Shown here: positions 13,201-23,589 of the stretch, piece after piece
How positions within the stretch are numbered: position 1 is the stretch's first letter
Layout: every line of letters starts with the position of its first letter
NCBI GenBank assembly: GCA_032209605.1
Contig: JASFXZ010000039.1
Location: 1,736,001 to 1,800,000 of the forward strand
Source of the DNA: Mactromeris polynyma
Taxonomy: Eukaryota; Mollusca; Bivalvia; Venerida; Mactridae
Direction of reading: 5' to 3'
DNA: 64,000 nt
The notes under the pieces: generated by a model
What the model was told of the DNA's origin: nothing
Database searches by the model: none
What the model saw: only the letters and a program-made list of their open reading frames with translations
Position numbers and translations under genes: made by a program

Positions 13201-15708
13201 CATGAATATCTTCAATCACTGGGTACTTGCTATGGACAACATTTCCAATGAATATTTTAAGAACAATGTATGTATATCACTCATGGACTGTGCTAATTAC
13301 GCAGTCAGTGAGTTATATGGTCTCTATGATGCCGAAAACATATCAAATATGGATGAAAATATTGACATAATCTCGGAGTTTGAAAGTCTGTTCTTAGATC
13401 TAACAGCAAATCGTTCACATACCATTGTTGATATCCGAAGCATAACACAGCAGTTAGTGAGACTGCTGCTGACTATGGACGACCTGAATATGTTTTGTTC
13501 GGAGGCACCCCATTTTGTTCTTAAAATGACGAATCAGACTGTGTTTGAAGGAAGTACCCTGACGCTGAAATGTGGAATAACGGGGAACCCTCTTCCTAAA
13601 GGTTTGGTTACATCTTATATTTTGAAGTTTCAGATATACTGTTTACGTAGATTTAAATTAGAATTTTGTATTTTAATGAAATATAATATGTAACTTATTA
13701 GCTATAGGTGTGTTTCTAATTATATATTATATGACTCGTTATCAGGAAAATATACACAAAATGCATCTCCATAAATCATATTGCGCTGTTAAAACTTCTA
13801 GAAAAAACTTATAAAATATAATATGGTCATGAGCTTATGAATAGATGTCCTTTCAAATTCACCAGAAGAGTGAAAATAACAGTACTTAAATCATATGCTT
13901 ATGTTGAAGTTTGGTGGTACCGTGACGAAGAGTACCTTCCACAATATAATGAGCATGAACTGAATATCCATAATATATCGAGAAACTACAGCAGGAAATA
14001 CTACTGCATTGCTGGAAACATTGTTGCAAACTTAACATCAGGTGTGGTGGAAGTGACTGTGTTAGGTATGTAAATATCGATGCCATTATATTCAATCTGA
14101 ACATGGCAGTACAAATTCACAGTTTTAATTTATGTAATTTGAACTTAGATTACCTATTATTCTCTTGAACCGAACAACGTTTTTAACCTTGACGCGGATT
14201 GGTTTACCTTTCGATAAGTGGTACGTTAATTACCGAAATCCATTGAATTTCGGTAACATTTCCAAAATCCATTATCCTTTACCAAAATCCATTTTCCTTT
14301 ACCAAAATCCACTTCTAATACAACATCTGCACTATATTTTGATAATTTCTTGTTATAATATTCAATATTAGGTTGATTTAAATGTACATACGTGTACAAA
14401 AGATCTAAGAAAAATAAAGACGATTATGTCTCCAGTGGATTTCGGTAAGGTAACGTAACCGTTCGATAAGGCAAAGGCCTATATACTCGTATGTGTTTAC
14501 CAAACCTAGAAACATAAACTTGTTTATTGTTATGTATTTTGTCTTCCCAAGCAAAGTAATGCAAACTTTTATTGCAATGGTGTGATGTTTGCAAAGAAAA
14601 CATTTCGATCACGGTATTCTTATTATTGAATATATGACATTGTTGTACGAAAACCAAATTAACATAATATGTTCAGCCGTAACAACTGCGCTTGAACGTA
14701 GATTTATAGTATATTTCAAGATTTATATTGTGAGTAGTCTTGTTAGTCAACACCTCGGGAAATTTCCCGGCGTTGGAATAAAAAAGTTGAACATTTGTGT
14801 TGTTTTAATCAGATAAATTGATATGTAACAAGTTTATTAACATGAAATGTGTGATTTTACGACTGATGAACTACAGTCTAGAATGTCTATGACTAATCTC
14901 ACTACGATATTTTTATCTAATCTCCCTCGAAGTCATCACCCTTAACAGGTATCGGAGTTACTACAGTGTAGTATAGTAACTACTATAGTGACCACCAATC
15001 GTAACATCTCGGCAATTGTTATGTTGCACAATAAAACTTAACCTTCAGATTAACCTTATTGTTCAAGATATTTCTTGTTTAATATAACTTCGGTCTAAAT
15101 TAGCGCCTTTAGACTTAATTTGTATTCATCGGTCAATAATATCTTTTTATCTATTATACTCAGATGGTATGTATTTTGTTAGTTAATTCGTATTCTTTTT
15201 CAATAGAGGAAGAACTTGCACCAGTTGATACAACGGAATCTGACGATGGCCGACTACCCTCGAGCGACTTTTTCAAAGGTAAACTGGATATAACATATTT
15301 CGGATCACTGGGCAGTTCTAATGGACAAAAGCTTTTACTAGCATCTGATGAATACAAAAAAAGGCACGTGAAAATTGCCTTAGACACTAAATGGGTCATA
15401 ATGACAAACTAGTCAACCAGGAGCAATTCTAAAAACTCAAATATCATTATATCAAATGTGCCGATATGACTATTGTATGCACAGTTGATTTGACACTGAA
15501 GGGTTTACAATTAACTACGTATATGTGACATACTTTTGATAAGTCTTTGTCTGAATTATGTATAATATTTAATAAAAATGTGTATGCTCTCTCTCTCTCT
15601 CTTTTAAGAGTCTGATTCGACCCTGTTAATTTCACTGACTGTCTCGTTGACATTGATTGGTATTATAGCATCAATTGCTGCGGTTGTTATCTGGCGATCA
15701 TATGCAAG
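1172..15708 (+). CDS. Gene A: large EGF / novel helical / Ig transmembrane protein (spliced, overview)
   Basis: This is the union of 15 exons listed separately, about 1793 residues up to the end of the transmembrane exon. The order is: signal peptide; EGF1 to EGF7; an unrecognised globular region over three exons (about 295, 40 and 52 residues); a 994-codon exon with a helical region, cysteine-rich insert, RRKR site and N-glycosylation sequons; a C2-like Ig domain split over two exons; an acidic linker; a transmembrane helix. All junctions are GT/AG, and the phases join into one open frame. I expect a type I cell-surface protein cleaved by a furin-like protease. I do not recognise the family and give no symbol. 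The EGF array suggests calcium-dependent extracellular binding. The start codon is the first Met after an in-frame stop at 1118. Gene B supports every exon. Confidence 0.85.
1796..1918 (+). CDS. Gene A exon 2: EGF1
   Basis: A 123-bp, phase 1-1 exon after a TTTTGTAG acceptor. It has six cysteines in EGF spacing ([13 protein letters not shown] then [13 protein letters not shown]) but lacks the DxDEC calcium motif, unlike the next modules. The gene B counterpart is 53362-53484, of identical length. Confidence 0.82.
2486..2608 (+). CDS. Gene A exon 3: EGF2 (calcium-binding)
   Basis: A 123-bp, phase 1-1 exon. The split codon gives DMDEC at the start. The module has the Asn-hydroxylation and Ca2+ consensus [12 protein letters not shown] and ends DGYTCSG. 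The gene B match is 53996-54118. Confidence 0.87.
3213..3335 (+). CDS. Gene A exon 4: EGF3 (calcium-binding)
   Basis: A 123-bp, phase 1-1 exon starting DIDEC, with [12 protein letters not shown] and a GTAAGT donor. The gene B match is 55530-55652. Confidence 0.87.
3653..3775 (+). CDS. Gene A exon 5: EGF4 (calcium-binding)
   Basis: A 123-bp, phase 1-1 exon starting DINEC, with [12 protein letters not shown] and DGLSCRG. It is almost identical to gene B 55965-56087. Confidence 0.87.
4182..4304 (+). CDS. Gene A exon 6: EGF5 (calcium-binding)
   Basis: A 123-bp, phase 1-1 exon starting DIDEC, with [12 protein letters not shown]. The gene B match is 56475-56597. Confidence 0.87.
4481..4594 (+). 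CDS. Gene A exon 7: EGF6 (Notch-like spacing)
   Basis: A 114-bp, phase 1-1 exon starting DIDDC, with [14 protein letters not shown] and GYIGRHCEN. It is the only EGF exon with the shorter, Notch/Crumbs-type spacing. The gene B match is 56822-56935, and the intron just before it is also conserved. Confidence 0.87.
4862..4987 (+). CDS. Gene A exon 8: EGF7 (calcium-binding)
   Basis: A 126-bp, phase 1-1 exon starting DIDEC, with [12 protein letters not shown] and DGRSCSG. The gene B match is 57186-57311. Confidence 0.87.
5252..6137 (+). CDS. Gene A exon 9: unrecognised extracellular domain, about 295 residues
   Basis: An 886-bp exon entered in phase 1 and leaving in phase 2 at a GTAAGT donor. 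The peptide opens [13 protein letters not shown], has about six cysteines spread along its length (near GCST, RCTE, KCVS, ACNG, FCFI and VCQD) and sequons such as NGT. It looks globular and mixed alpha/beta, with no motif I can name. Gene B has an exon of exactly the same length at 57751-58636, mostly identical in protein. It is best described as a novel domain C-terminal to the EGF array. Confidence 0.85.
6420..6540 (+). CDS. Gene A exon 10: continuation of the novel domain
   Basis: A 121-bp exon, phase 2 to 0, with a TTTTCAG acceptor and GTACGT donor. It encodes [20 protein letters not shown] and ends ASVPDPSD. The gene B match is 58966-59086, of identical length. Confidence 0.82.
7201..7357 (+). 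CDS. Gene A exon 11: continuation of the novel domain
   Basis: A 157-bp exon, phase 0 to 1, after a TTTTACAG acceptor. It encodes [15 protein letters not shown] through [12 protein letters not shown]. Gene B 59431-59584 is one codon shorter (LLNVG against LNVG). Confidence 0.82.
8105..8420. repeat. Diverged tandem duplication, about 195-bp period
   Basis: The string 'ctgcataaatgcacgta.ac' and its following 'atgacgatat' context occur at about 8115 and again at about 8309. The two copies are clearly related but carry many substitutions. Confidence 0.6.
8790..9370 (+). repeat. Interspersed repeat R2, copy 1
   Basis: It shares ordered blocks with 15770-16300 (+) and 23590-23970 (-): 'tgacagttcc.gggctgta', 'tattactgactttcttgac', 'cccttgcacctcctcagtgcc', 'gtgtggggaggcattgt' and 'ggcgttcc'. 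No protein is seen. The class is unknown. Confidence 0.6.
9071..9154. repeat. 42-bp tandem duplication
   Basis: Two adjacent 42-base units (9071-9112 and 9113-9154) contain 'attatcaatattcacaatat' and end 'taacgcg'. They differ at about one base. The duplication lies inside R2 copy 1. Confidence 0.85.
10620..13601 (+). CDS. Gene A exon 12: 994-codon exon (helical region, furin-type site, N-glycan-rich part, first Ig half)
   Basis: A single 2982-bp exon, phase 1-1, that starts after TAATATCAG and ends CCTAAAG|GT. The first part has scattered sequons. The middle holds long Ala/Leu-rich amphipathic helices (11760-12000 and 12160-12420, repeating ALDAAK/ALEAAK patterns) around a cysteine-rich insert at 11998-12165 with eight Cys. 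RRKR followed by EV lies at 12659-12670, a furin consensus. After it comes about 310 residues dense in N-x-S/T, then the first Ig strands ([10 protein letters not shown]). I do not recognise the helical region. The gene B partner is 59950-62934. Confidence 0.9.
13910..14065 (+). CDS. Gene A exon 13: second half of Ig domain
   Basis: A 156-bp, phase 1-1 exon. It supplies the Ig tryptophan ([10 protein letters not shown]) and the second cysteine in YYCIAGN. The first cysteine is LKCG at the end of exon 12, so the Ig fold is interrupted by an intron. The gene B match is 63263-63418. Confidence 0.85.
14155..15085 (+). repeat. Repeat R1, copy in gene A intron 13
   Basis: It shares blocks with the full-length R1 at 38712-39802 ('gtaacaagtttattaacatg', 'agatatttcttgttt') and with 16371-16680 and 54493-54805 ('accgaacaacgtttttaac', 'cattgaatttcggtaa'). 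The R1 5' end (ttcggcgcag) is missing here. Confidence 0.6.
15207..15278 (+). CDS. Gene A exon 14: acidic juxtamembrane linker
   Basis: A 72-bp, phase 1-1 exon encoding [17 protein letters not shown] through FFKG. It is rich in Asp, Glu, Ser and Thr and fits a stalk between Ig and membrane. Gene B has a 108-bp version (63669-63776) that begins the same way but is 12 residues longer. Confidence 0.72.
15609..15708 (+). CDS. Gene A exon 15: transmembrane helix
   Basis: A 100-bp exon, phase 1 to 2, after a (ct)n-rich acceptor tract and before GTATGT. It encodes [18 protein letters not shown] then [11 protein letters not shown] and the basic RSYAR. This is one hydrophobic helix with a stop-transfer end, so the protein should be type I with a cytoplasmic C-terminus. 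Confidence 0.75.
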
Positions 15709-15769
15709 GTATGTATAACATCGGTTGGATTCATCTGAGGGTAAACTGTTATCAGGCTCTTTTATATCG

Positions 15770-16300
15770 ATATTACGAATGAAAGAGAGATTACATTGTT
15801 ACAAGGAACGCCACACTCACAAGACAAGGGTGAGCTTAACAAGTTGTTAAATCGATTAAAACCCCCAACTGACAGTTCCAAGGCTGTATATCGCAGTGTA
15901 GGTATTATTTCTATATATGTTTACATATGTATGGTAAATTCCCTTTTCACCATGAGCACTCTTTTACTTGATAAAATATTAATGTTCTTTTCTCCCCATT
16001 TTTAGGCCTAATATTACTGACTTTCTTGACCTGTTCCGTGATGTATTCCATCCTTTAAAAACGCCCCTTATTGTTCCCCTAAATTGTCCTTGAAAAAAGT
16101 CTGTTATTTTTATGGTCGGACAGATCATGCCTTGCACCCCTGTTCCCATGCATGCTTACCTCTCAATGCCTTATGTTGTGTAGATTGCTGTTATCCCGGG
16201 GATCTGTGTGGAGAGGCATTGTCTTGTGTATGTGGCGAGTACTTCGAGTACTTTGATTTATTTATGCGTTTGTTAATGATAAAACAAGCTTTTAATGCTT
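15770..16300 (+). repeat. Interspersed repeat R2, copy 2
   Basis: It matches R2 copy 1 in the same order (tgacagttccaaggctgta, tattactgactttcttgac, ccttgcacccc, gtgtggagaggcattgt). It lies between the transmembrane exon and the candidate tail exon. Confidence 0.6.
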
Positions 16301-16327
16301 GACTAGAGAGAGTATTTTGATTTTCAG

Positions 16328-16424
16328 AAAAAGACCCACCAGGTGTAAATCACGTAAAAAGCACTATTTTTTCGGCGCAGCCGTACAAACATGGTTTTGC
16401 TATTTGCATATCAGTGTTGTATAA
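16328..16424 (+). CDS. Candidate gene A last exon: basic cytoplasmic tail running into repeat R1
   Basis: A TTTTCAG acceptor at 16321-16327 is followed by a frame that completes the phase-2 codon of exon 15. The frame continues KRPTRCKSRKKHYFFG, a strongly basic juxtamembrane tail, to a stop at 16422-16424. Repeat R1 starts at about 16371, so the last half of this tail would be repeat-derived. Gene B cannot test this because the window ends first. The real tail exon may lie elsewhere. Confidence 0.35.
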
Positions 16425-16680
16425 ACCAATCAAATCTTACATTAACCACCAAGGCAATTTCTCTTCAACCGAACAACAATTTTAACATTGATGCGGATTG
16501 GTTAACTTTTCGATAAAGGATACGTTACCGTACCGAAATGCACTGAATTTCGGTTAATTTATCGAAATCCAATTTGAATCGGGAGTGACCAGCAATCGTT
16601 AAATCGCGGCATTGTTTTATGTTGCGCAACAAATATTAACCTATGGATTGCGCCGACCATCTTTTTTCAAGATATTTCTT
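16371..16680 (+). repeat. Repeat R1, short copy
   Basis: It starts ttcggcgcagccgtac and ends gatatttctt, the same ends as the copies at 38712-39802 and 54493-54805. It is internally shortened relative to the 1.1-kb copy. Confidence 0.75.
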
Positions 16681-17055
16681 GGTCAGTTTTAGAACAACAA
16701 TGTCTTAAACTGGAGATAATATAAAAGACAATTACAAAAGTAAGGTTTTAGCACTCTCATGGTAATACTGTCGAAAGAAAATGAAACATTTGTTGATTCC
16801 ATCTATGCGATATGGCAGACAAAATTTGCAAATTTGTAAAACATTTTACCGCTCCAAAAAAGTAATGGTCGGTTTTCTTCTCTTAAAAAATAAGCCAATA
16901 CGTGTAAAGTTAAATTGTTGGCTTATTCTTTTATATTTTCATGTAGCAACACAACCTGTGTACTAAACATATTTGCTTAAGAAAAGTAAGAAACATTTAA
17001 AGAGAATAAAACAAAATGCTCTTTGTGGGACATTTCCATCCTAAGATATTTCGAA
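16681..17055. other. Unassigned stretch before element T copy 1
   Basis: AT-rich sequence with no exon or repeat I can identify. Confidence 0.5.
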
Positions 17056-19686
17056 ATAGGGGATAACGTGTTTGTAAACAAAACAACCCGATTCCGCGCA
17101 TGCGCAGTTAACTGGTGGGCAAAAGGGTAAAAGGCGGCGGCGCCGTACTATACAACTAATATGGAATGAATGACACGGCGGTAGCCATTAATTTGGCATC
17201 AATTGAAAGGTAATGCTCCCAGCTTTCCCACGACATAAAAATAATGAAAATCAGAGGTTGTTTTGGTTTTCAAATAAGACTCTGAAAATGGGCATTTTTC
17301 CGTGAAATAAATTTCAAACTGTTTTGGTTCGAAAAACACGGCTGTAGGTATTTCAATTCTCATTTTTACATATGTGCATCAAATCGATACCAGATCAAAG
17401 GCTTCCAAAAAATAAAATAAAAAATTGAAAATCGGTGAATTTTATGCATCAGAATGTGACTTTGAAAATGAGCACATTTTACGACAAATTATTTTCAATT
17501 CGCTTAGGTTCGAAAAACACGGCGGTGGGTATTAGAATTCGTATTAATCAATTTATGTGCATAAAGTTGGTACCAAATGAAAGATAATGCACCCAGCTTT
17601 CTAACAATGTAAAATATTGAAGTGTGCGAGTTTTCCGAAAATATTGTTTTAGTATGACTTTGACTTTTCTGTAAGACATAATGATGTGTATGTGCATAAA
17701 AAATGTGTTATGTGTGAAATGCATCAATAGTAATTGTTAACATGTACACATATCTAACAAAGACAACAACGTGATATGTTTAATTGTGCGTTTATTTACC
17801 TTATCTTAATTTTACATTTAGCATTAAAACATATTCAGCATTTATTTGAGTGTCATTCATACACACACATATTAAGACATAGCGGTAGATAAATAAATAC
17901 AAATATATCACATGTTAAACAGTTTGTCAATCAACTTTGTCTTGGCTGGCGCTAGGTTGAAAGAGTTGGTAGTCAGATTTGATAAACAATTAAATTGTAT
18001 GGGAATAAATCTTTGCGAAATGTATTGGTTTGAATGGAGTCTAATGGATTCTTGGCTAGCGCTATCCTAGATTTGTACGTAATACATAAAGCATATTATC
18101 ATTGTTCGGCAGTGCACAGTCAACTTCTCTTCCAATGACAAAGTCTACAAAACCAAGACTCCGTTTTAAATTAGACTAAATTCCTGTACAACTCACGTGA
18201 TACCACTCAATTCTGCTTGATTTGTTTTCACACATCTTACAACATTTTTAATGACATCCGGTAATTTATTTGTACAGACGTATTTTATTGTTTGAGACTT
18301 ATCTTCTTTACAAGTCATTTTCGGCATTTTCATAACTTTTTGAAACGGTTCAGATTTGTCATTTTCTGAGCATGTTATGAGATGCATTCTTATAGCGGGA
18401 ATATCAAATCGAACATTGGTGATTTCACAATTAAAGTTACAATGCACAAGTTCTGTAACATATGCAATACACAACAATCGGATGTGTTCGTTTGCCTTTG
18501 TATATCAGGTATTATCACATTTATCGCAAATGTTTTAGATTCGCCCACATACATTTGTGACAGCTGTATGCTGATATTTGTGTTCACAGTTCCGTTCTTT
18601 AAAATGTCTAAAACATAAAGGTGTGGAATTGAGTTAGTTTACACTCGCCACCGGGATAACAAAAACATAACATAAACGGAGCCAATTGAATGTTTTTATA
18701 CGACGTTACCCATTGGTAAACTTCCGTCCATCAGCATATAAAAATAATTGACACTTCTCAACTTTATTTGTATATATGTGTCTGATGGTGACAGCAAAAA
18801 CTGATTGGATGCATATTGGACTCCCACTGGGCCATACACTGTGAAATGCTGATAAGGGGGCTGAATAAGATTGATATATGGATAGTGCACGCCGGGGACA
18901 CTATTGTTTATTGCATAACATTATATAAGTTGTCCAACCCAATACTGGCCTTGTTTCTGCCTCTGTTTCTGATTGTTATCATGTTATCTTATACGTATAA
19001 TTTCTGGAATTTGTAGAAGTATGTGTTGCAGGATTTATTGAAGATTTCGGAAATAATCCTAATAGTGTAAAGTATTGTCCGTCCCCACACTAAATTATTT
19101 GCTTTAAAGACTGTAATTTTCAATTTTAAGAAATAATTTTTACTACATGAACTTTTGACATATATTATAAAATCTTTTGGATGATTATACATGTAATAGA
19201 CACAATATCCTTATATTATCAAAAAGATGACAAATCTTTGCATTTTTAGTTGCAGTAGTATAAAATAATTATGTTAGATTTTCTTTCTTTCTGGACAAAA
19301 TAAAAGTTGTCTATGTACATAAATATTTCCTAAAATGATTTTTATTCACACTTAATAATATTATACATAAGGGGACGGACATTACATAAGTTGATGAGTC
19401 GACGGGTCCAGTTTTTCCTGTCAATGGCAGATAGCTACTGTTTTCTTCGCTCTTAATTCTTCTCATTAGGAATTCTGTGCCATGAAATCATAAACCCTTT
19501 CCCCGCTTGTGTGTACAACCAACAACTATGAAAGACTGAATCATAACTTAAAGAATTAACAATTTAGATAACGCGAAGTAGCGTTATAAACAATATGGCG
19601 CTGTAACCGGATATCGACTTTCCGCCCACCAGCAATGTTAACATTCGTATAACAGGTGCGCGTGACGTCACGGCGTTATCCCCTAT
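17056..19686. mobile_element. Element T, copy 1 (2631 bp, 13-bp inverted ends)
   Basis: It begins ATAGGGGATAACG and ends CGTTATCCCCTAT, an exact 13-bp inverted pair. A second copy at 32796-35546 has the same ends. If the terminus is GGGG, both copies are flanked by TA, as in Tc1/mariner-type insertion. The left part has three diverged tandem units of about 170 bp (17175-17680) sharing 'ggttcgaaaaacacggc'. The right end holds the palindrome TGACGTCA. The only coding trace is a PHD-finger-like fragment (18193-18477, minus). No transposase is seen, so it is probably non-autonomous. Confidence 0.85.
18193..18477 (-). pseudogene. PHD-finger-like fragment carried by element T copy 1
   Basis: The frame encodes about 94 residues with KMPKMTCKEDKS, then CTNKLPDVIKNVVRC and LSGIT. 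A WYHVSC continues one frame over just past the frame end (about 18185-18205), so a frameshift separates the two halves of a Cys-rich finger. Element T copy 2 carries the same fragment at 33900-34184, and a better-preserved relative is at 38230-38500. This may be a captured or decayed DNA-binding part of the element's own protein. Confidence 0.4.
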
Positions 19687-20375
19687 TGGCAAATTTCGTT
19701 TGAACATACACAAATTGACTTCTTAGAAAACACAAATATCAGTAGGGCATCAAATTGTCTTCAATAAAATGATTTGTATCATATAACATATAGGTATATT
19801 TTATTATCTTCTTACCACCAGTATCAGCACTGTTTTTTAATTCGAAACGGAGATTCGTTCTAAATAATTCAAAATTAACTACATTCCTTATTGGTGTATG
19901 ATTATTTGATATTGTTCTACAAAAATATGATGACCTAAGCATGCATGAATTTGTCAGCGCCGACTGATGAGTACAACAGTCGGTCCCAATACCTACTACT
20001 ATACAATACGTTTATTGGTACAATCTGCACATACAGTGCCTTTTACCATTAACAAAATAAACATAATATGAGATGGTCAAGACAGTAAATATTCATGTTA
20101 CAAATACAATATCAAACATGTAATATAAGCAAACACAGAACAGAACAAAGATATTTGTGTATAAGAATGAATATCAAATGTAAGCAGTAATGGAATAACA
20201 TTTTAGTGTCTTAATGTTACACGATAATAAATATATATAACTATACGTGAACAGGAGAAGATATTTTAAGAGCAGCAAATCTTACTATGGAGCAATTAAT
20301 GTAAGTTTGCCATTAAGGGCATTCCGTTGATAATAAATAATTAATGATATATATTCCGCTCATTATTTACGATCC
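19687..20375 (-). repeat. Probable LINE 3'-end-like sequence (minus) and unassigned DNA
   Basis: Near 20010-20040 the minus strand reads 'gtaccaataaacgtatt', with an AATAAA signal. The following AT-rich A-heavy + strand resembles the 3' UTR seen at 29970-30240. No exon is seen in the rest. Confidence 0.3.
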
Positions 20376-20759
20376 TTATTCCAGGCGGCGTGCTAGAAAG
20401 GAAAGCAAGCCTGATATTCGGGCCAGCATGACATGTGTACTGACGTCGAATATGGAAAAGCCAGAGATTCGAAATCCAATTTTCCATACAGACCAACTGC
20501 AGTAGAAATATATAAACTTGGAGTGTTGAATGAAGTGTTTGTTAAATTGTTTGGATTTTGAGATCCTTAAAAGTAGTGATATGAAGAAAGATAAAGTAGA
20601 TATTGAAAGTAGTTGTGTAACATAATCAAGACTGTTAACCATTATATATCTTGTGATGACTATATATTCAGATTTATTTTGTACTTTTATATATATGCTA
20701 TTTTGGAAGCATTTTAGTTCATTTATTGCTCTGTAATTGCTTAACAGTGCAAAGCTCAA
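20376..20759 (-). CDS. Unrecognised 127-codon frame, doubtful
   Basis: A minus-strand open frame starting MSFALLSNYRAINELKCFQN, with a hydrophobic stretch (LLSISTLSFFISLLLRI). There is no known motif, paralog or splice context. It sits upstream of a possible minus-strand 3' end. It may be chance in AT-rich DNA or a degenerate element protein. Confidence 0.15.
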   Translation of the reverse strand: MSFALLSNYRAINELKCFQNSIYIKVQNKSEYIVITRYIMVNSLDYVTQLLSISTLSFFISLLLRISKSKQFNKHFIQHSKFIYFYCSWSVWKIGFRISGFSIFDVSTHVMLARISGLLSFLARRLE

Positions 20760-20949
20760 GGTGTGCTACTCTGATCACGCTGTGTCCGTCATGTGTTGTC
20801 CTTTACGTAAACGTTTTCTTCAAACGACATCTCCTAAACAAAAGGTCAGAATTAGAGAAAAAGGTTAAAAGCTTCCTGACATAGTGATTACTTCAAAAGT
20901 TTTAAAGAAATTTGATTGGTCTGAAAATCTTCCTGTCAGAAACTTCTGA

Positions 20950-21425
20950 TTGTATTTTGATATAATTTAACCAAAACGAGCCTTAGGTGACCATCTACTA
21001 GGATTGTTCAAGTTATGCCGATTCGCAATGTTCCTTGGTTGACCTTCTTTCAAGTTTGTTCAAAATATTTGGATTCACAAATCATTTCAGATCATTTGGT
21101 GATCATTTACTGAAATTATACAAATAATTCCGAATCTCTAAGAAACATGGCTGTCAGGCACCACCATATTTAGGTATAAGCTTCACGATTTGTTGAAAAT
21201 CATGTGATAAATGTTCCTTCTCGATATAGGTCATGTTTGGCACTGGGTTATCTTGGAACAAAGACTAGGTCATTTTGACATTCTAGAAGTCACATTTTCT
21301 ACTAGATCTTTTGGTCAGAATGTATCTTATTTCCAGACGAATTGTGGGCCATATTACCATGTGTCTCGGTTACTCAGGTGAACGCTTCGTGACCATCATA
21401 GCCCTCTTGCTATTCATGTATTTGC
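20950..21425 (+). repeat. Molluscan interspersed repeat R3, copy 1
   Basis: It contains 'ggtgaccatctactaggat', 'gttcaagttatgcc' and a 3' end 'ggtgaacgcttcgtgacc' then 'catagccctcttgct'. This is the pattern of a very common bivalve repeat whose end reads 'gtgagcg...catgggcctcttgtt'. The same family is at 45645-46350. The family match is from memory. Confidence 0.55.
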
Positions 21426-21429
21426 ATTG

Positions 21430-22985
21430 TTTTAGAAGCACTGGTATATTTGTTGTTTGGTATTCTGTAATTTGTATGTCAGCAGGATTGTACTGAGTGT
21501 CATTTCAAGATTATAATCCGTTCATTTATTGTGTTTTATATGCATTGATTTTACCCTCGATACACATCTTATTTACAAAGTCATAAGCATCGGAAACCCA
21601 TTTTATTGTCAACCTTGAGATGTTCCTTATTTAGATGACAATTTTAAGCCTTTCTAAATAAACATATGATGAACAATATGAGTGAATGATGTGAGTTCTA
21701 GTTATGTGTGAAATTCACTACTCACAGCTCCAAACATATTTTTGAAATACCAATTTTGACCTCAGTTTTTCTTTATTCTAAATTGTACACTAACATTGTC
21801 GTATTTTGAAATAAAAAAGTTTGATTGTTCTCACCACATATAATTACCAGTAATCATTAACTGGACAATATGAAACCAAAAAATAAAATGTTGTCAAATG
21901 CTTATTGTATTCTGAAGTGTATGGATTGACTGTATCATTTCTAGTTTCCTTTTTTCTGGCTTCATAAAGGTAGATAATACATAAATGTGTGTGCTTGTTG
22001 CAATTCCTATATGATTGATGTAGACAATATATTTTAGTTCCGACATTTGTATTGTTTTGTTTTCATTTTTATAAAATCCAAGGCTTATTGAAATGTATTG
22101 TTCTGTGCCATTATAATTATCAACATCTTAACATGGTTGTCTTCATTGACGATAGTTGATCTACATTGTATTGTAGTAAACCTTAAAGTTAAATACAAAA
22201 ATACGAAGTAGAATAATGTTCATTATATTATAACTAAGAGAATTGTATATTTAAGAACACGTTTGCTTATTCCGTAAAACAGGTGATGCTATACGGTAAT
22301 ATAATTATTATTGATTAGTTTAAAAAGCCAAACTGAACATTGATTTGCAGTTATGTTTATGATTTATTATAATTTGTTTACGTGGGTGATTCACTATTTT
22401 TCCTTCGATCAAATGATAAATATATCTCCGACATAAAGAGACGTTCTGTTGTTGATGCTGAAATAGCCAGCCACGGACGTCACATCTCTATACTGTGACT
22501 CTGTTACGAAGACGCGTGTAAAAATCGGAGTACAGAGACACATATGCAGGGCTAATGCTGACACAACAAACGCTGACATAACAAACCATTCAGGTTAAGA
22601 CACTTTTATACTTATATTTCAATCAATCTAAACGGGGGAGTACCTGTGAAAAACAAATATAGTCGCTGTTGTCTCCCTTCTTTTCCGATTTGGTGGAATC
22701 AGTATGTCCCCAGCTTGCCGTCCGGTGATTGCTAACATTACAGTATGAATATTGAAGGTACACCACTAGTCTAATTACATGCAAATTGACGCGGGAACGA
22801 CTGTTCGTCAACAAATATACTCCGGATTGGTAATAAATATGGGTAATTTCCTCTAATCCTGCGGCACAAACAACAATATACCGTTAACATTATAACATTA
22901 GATTATAAGATGTCACAGGCATAGTCTAGCATACTGTTAACTAGCAATTGGTAAAACAAAAAACAAAGAAATGAACGAAAGATTA
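21430..22985. other. Intergenic, nothing recognised
   Basis: AT-rich DNA with no exon, LINE motif or inverted-end element that I can support. Confidence 0.5.
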
Positions 22986-23049
22986 GATTCAGATAGAACC
23001 ATATATCATATTTTCAAAGAATATTAAAACCATCAACAACAATCTATAA

Positions 23050-23240
23050 TAAATTATCATGTGTTGTGTCAGACCAGCTCTGCCTTCAGCATCTAAATCT
23101 TTAAGTTCATCATCAGTGAAACTTAAGTGGTCGCTATAGTTAGCAATACTGCCAGTGTCACAAAGAGATAATAGACCAGACAAACCTTCTTCGGCACATT
23201 CTGGAGTGACAAAAGTTGGCTGTACCTGCATTTCCATAAA
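23050..23240 (-). other. Possible isolated coding fragment
   Basis: The minus strand encodes QPTFVTPECAEEGLSGLL then LSFTDDELKDLDAEGRAGL after a possible acceptor (ttatggaaatgcag). The residue mix looks protein-like, unlike chance frames nearby. No second exon is found. It could be a fossil of a gene or transposon exon. Confidence 0.25.
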
Positions 23241-23589
23241 ACAGGAAAATATAGTTTTTTCGATTAAAAAGTTCACCAAAAGCTAATAGTTTAATGAACC
23301 AACATTCCAGCTTTATTCTTAATCAGAGAAAAACAATTACAAATAGATATAATATGCATTTGAAATTTGATGTTTCCCTGAGGATTCAACAATTCAACTC
23401 ATTATCAGAATATATCAGACAGGAGACAGAAATGTACTTCCCGTATTCTCTGTATCTTTTTAACTAATCCATATCTGATAACTAAAACAGAATTAATGTG
23501 ATCCTTAACATGGTCAATGCATATTCGTGAGATAGAAAAATTCAGTCATACTCGGATAATGAGTTGATATTTACCAGTATAAACGCTTC

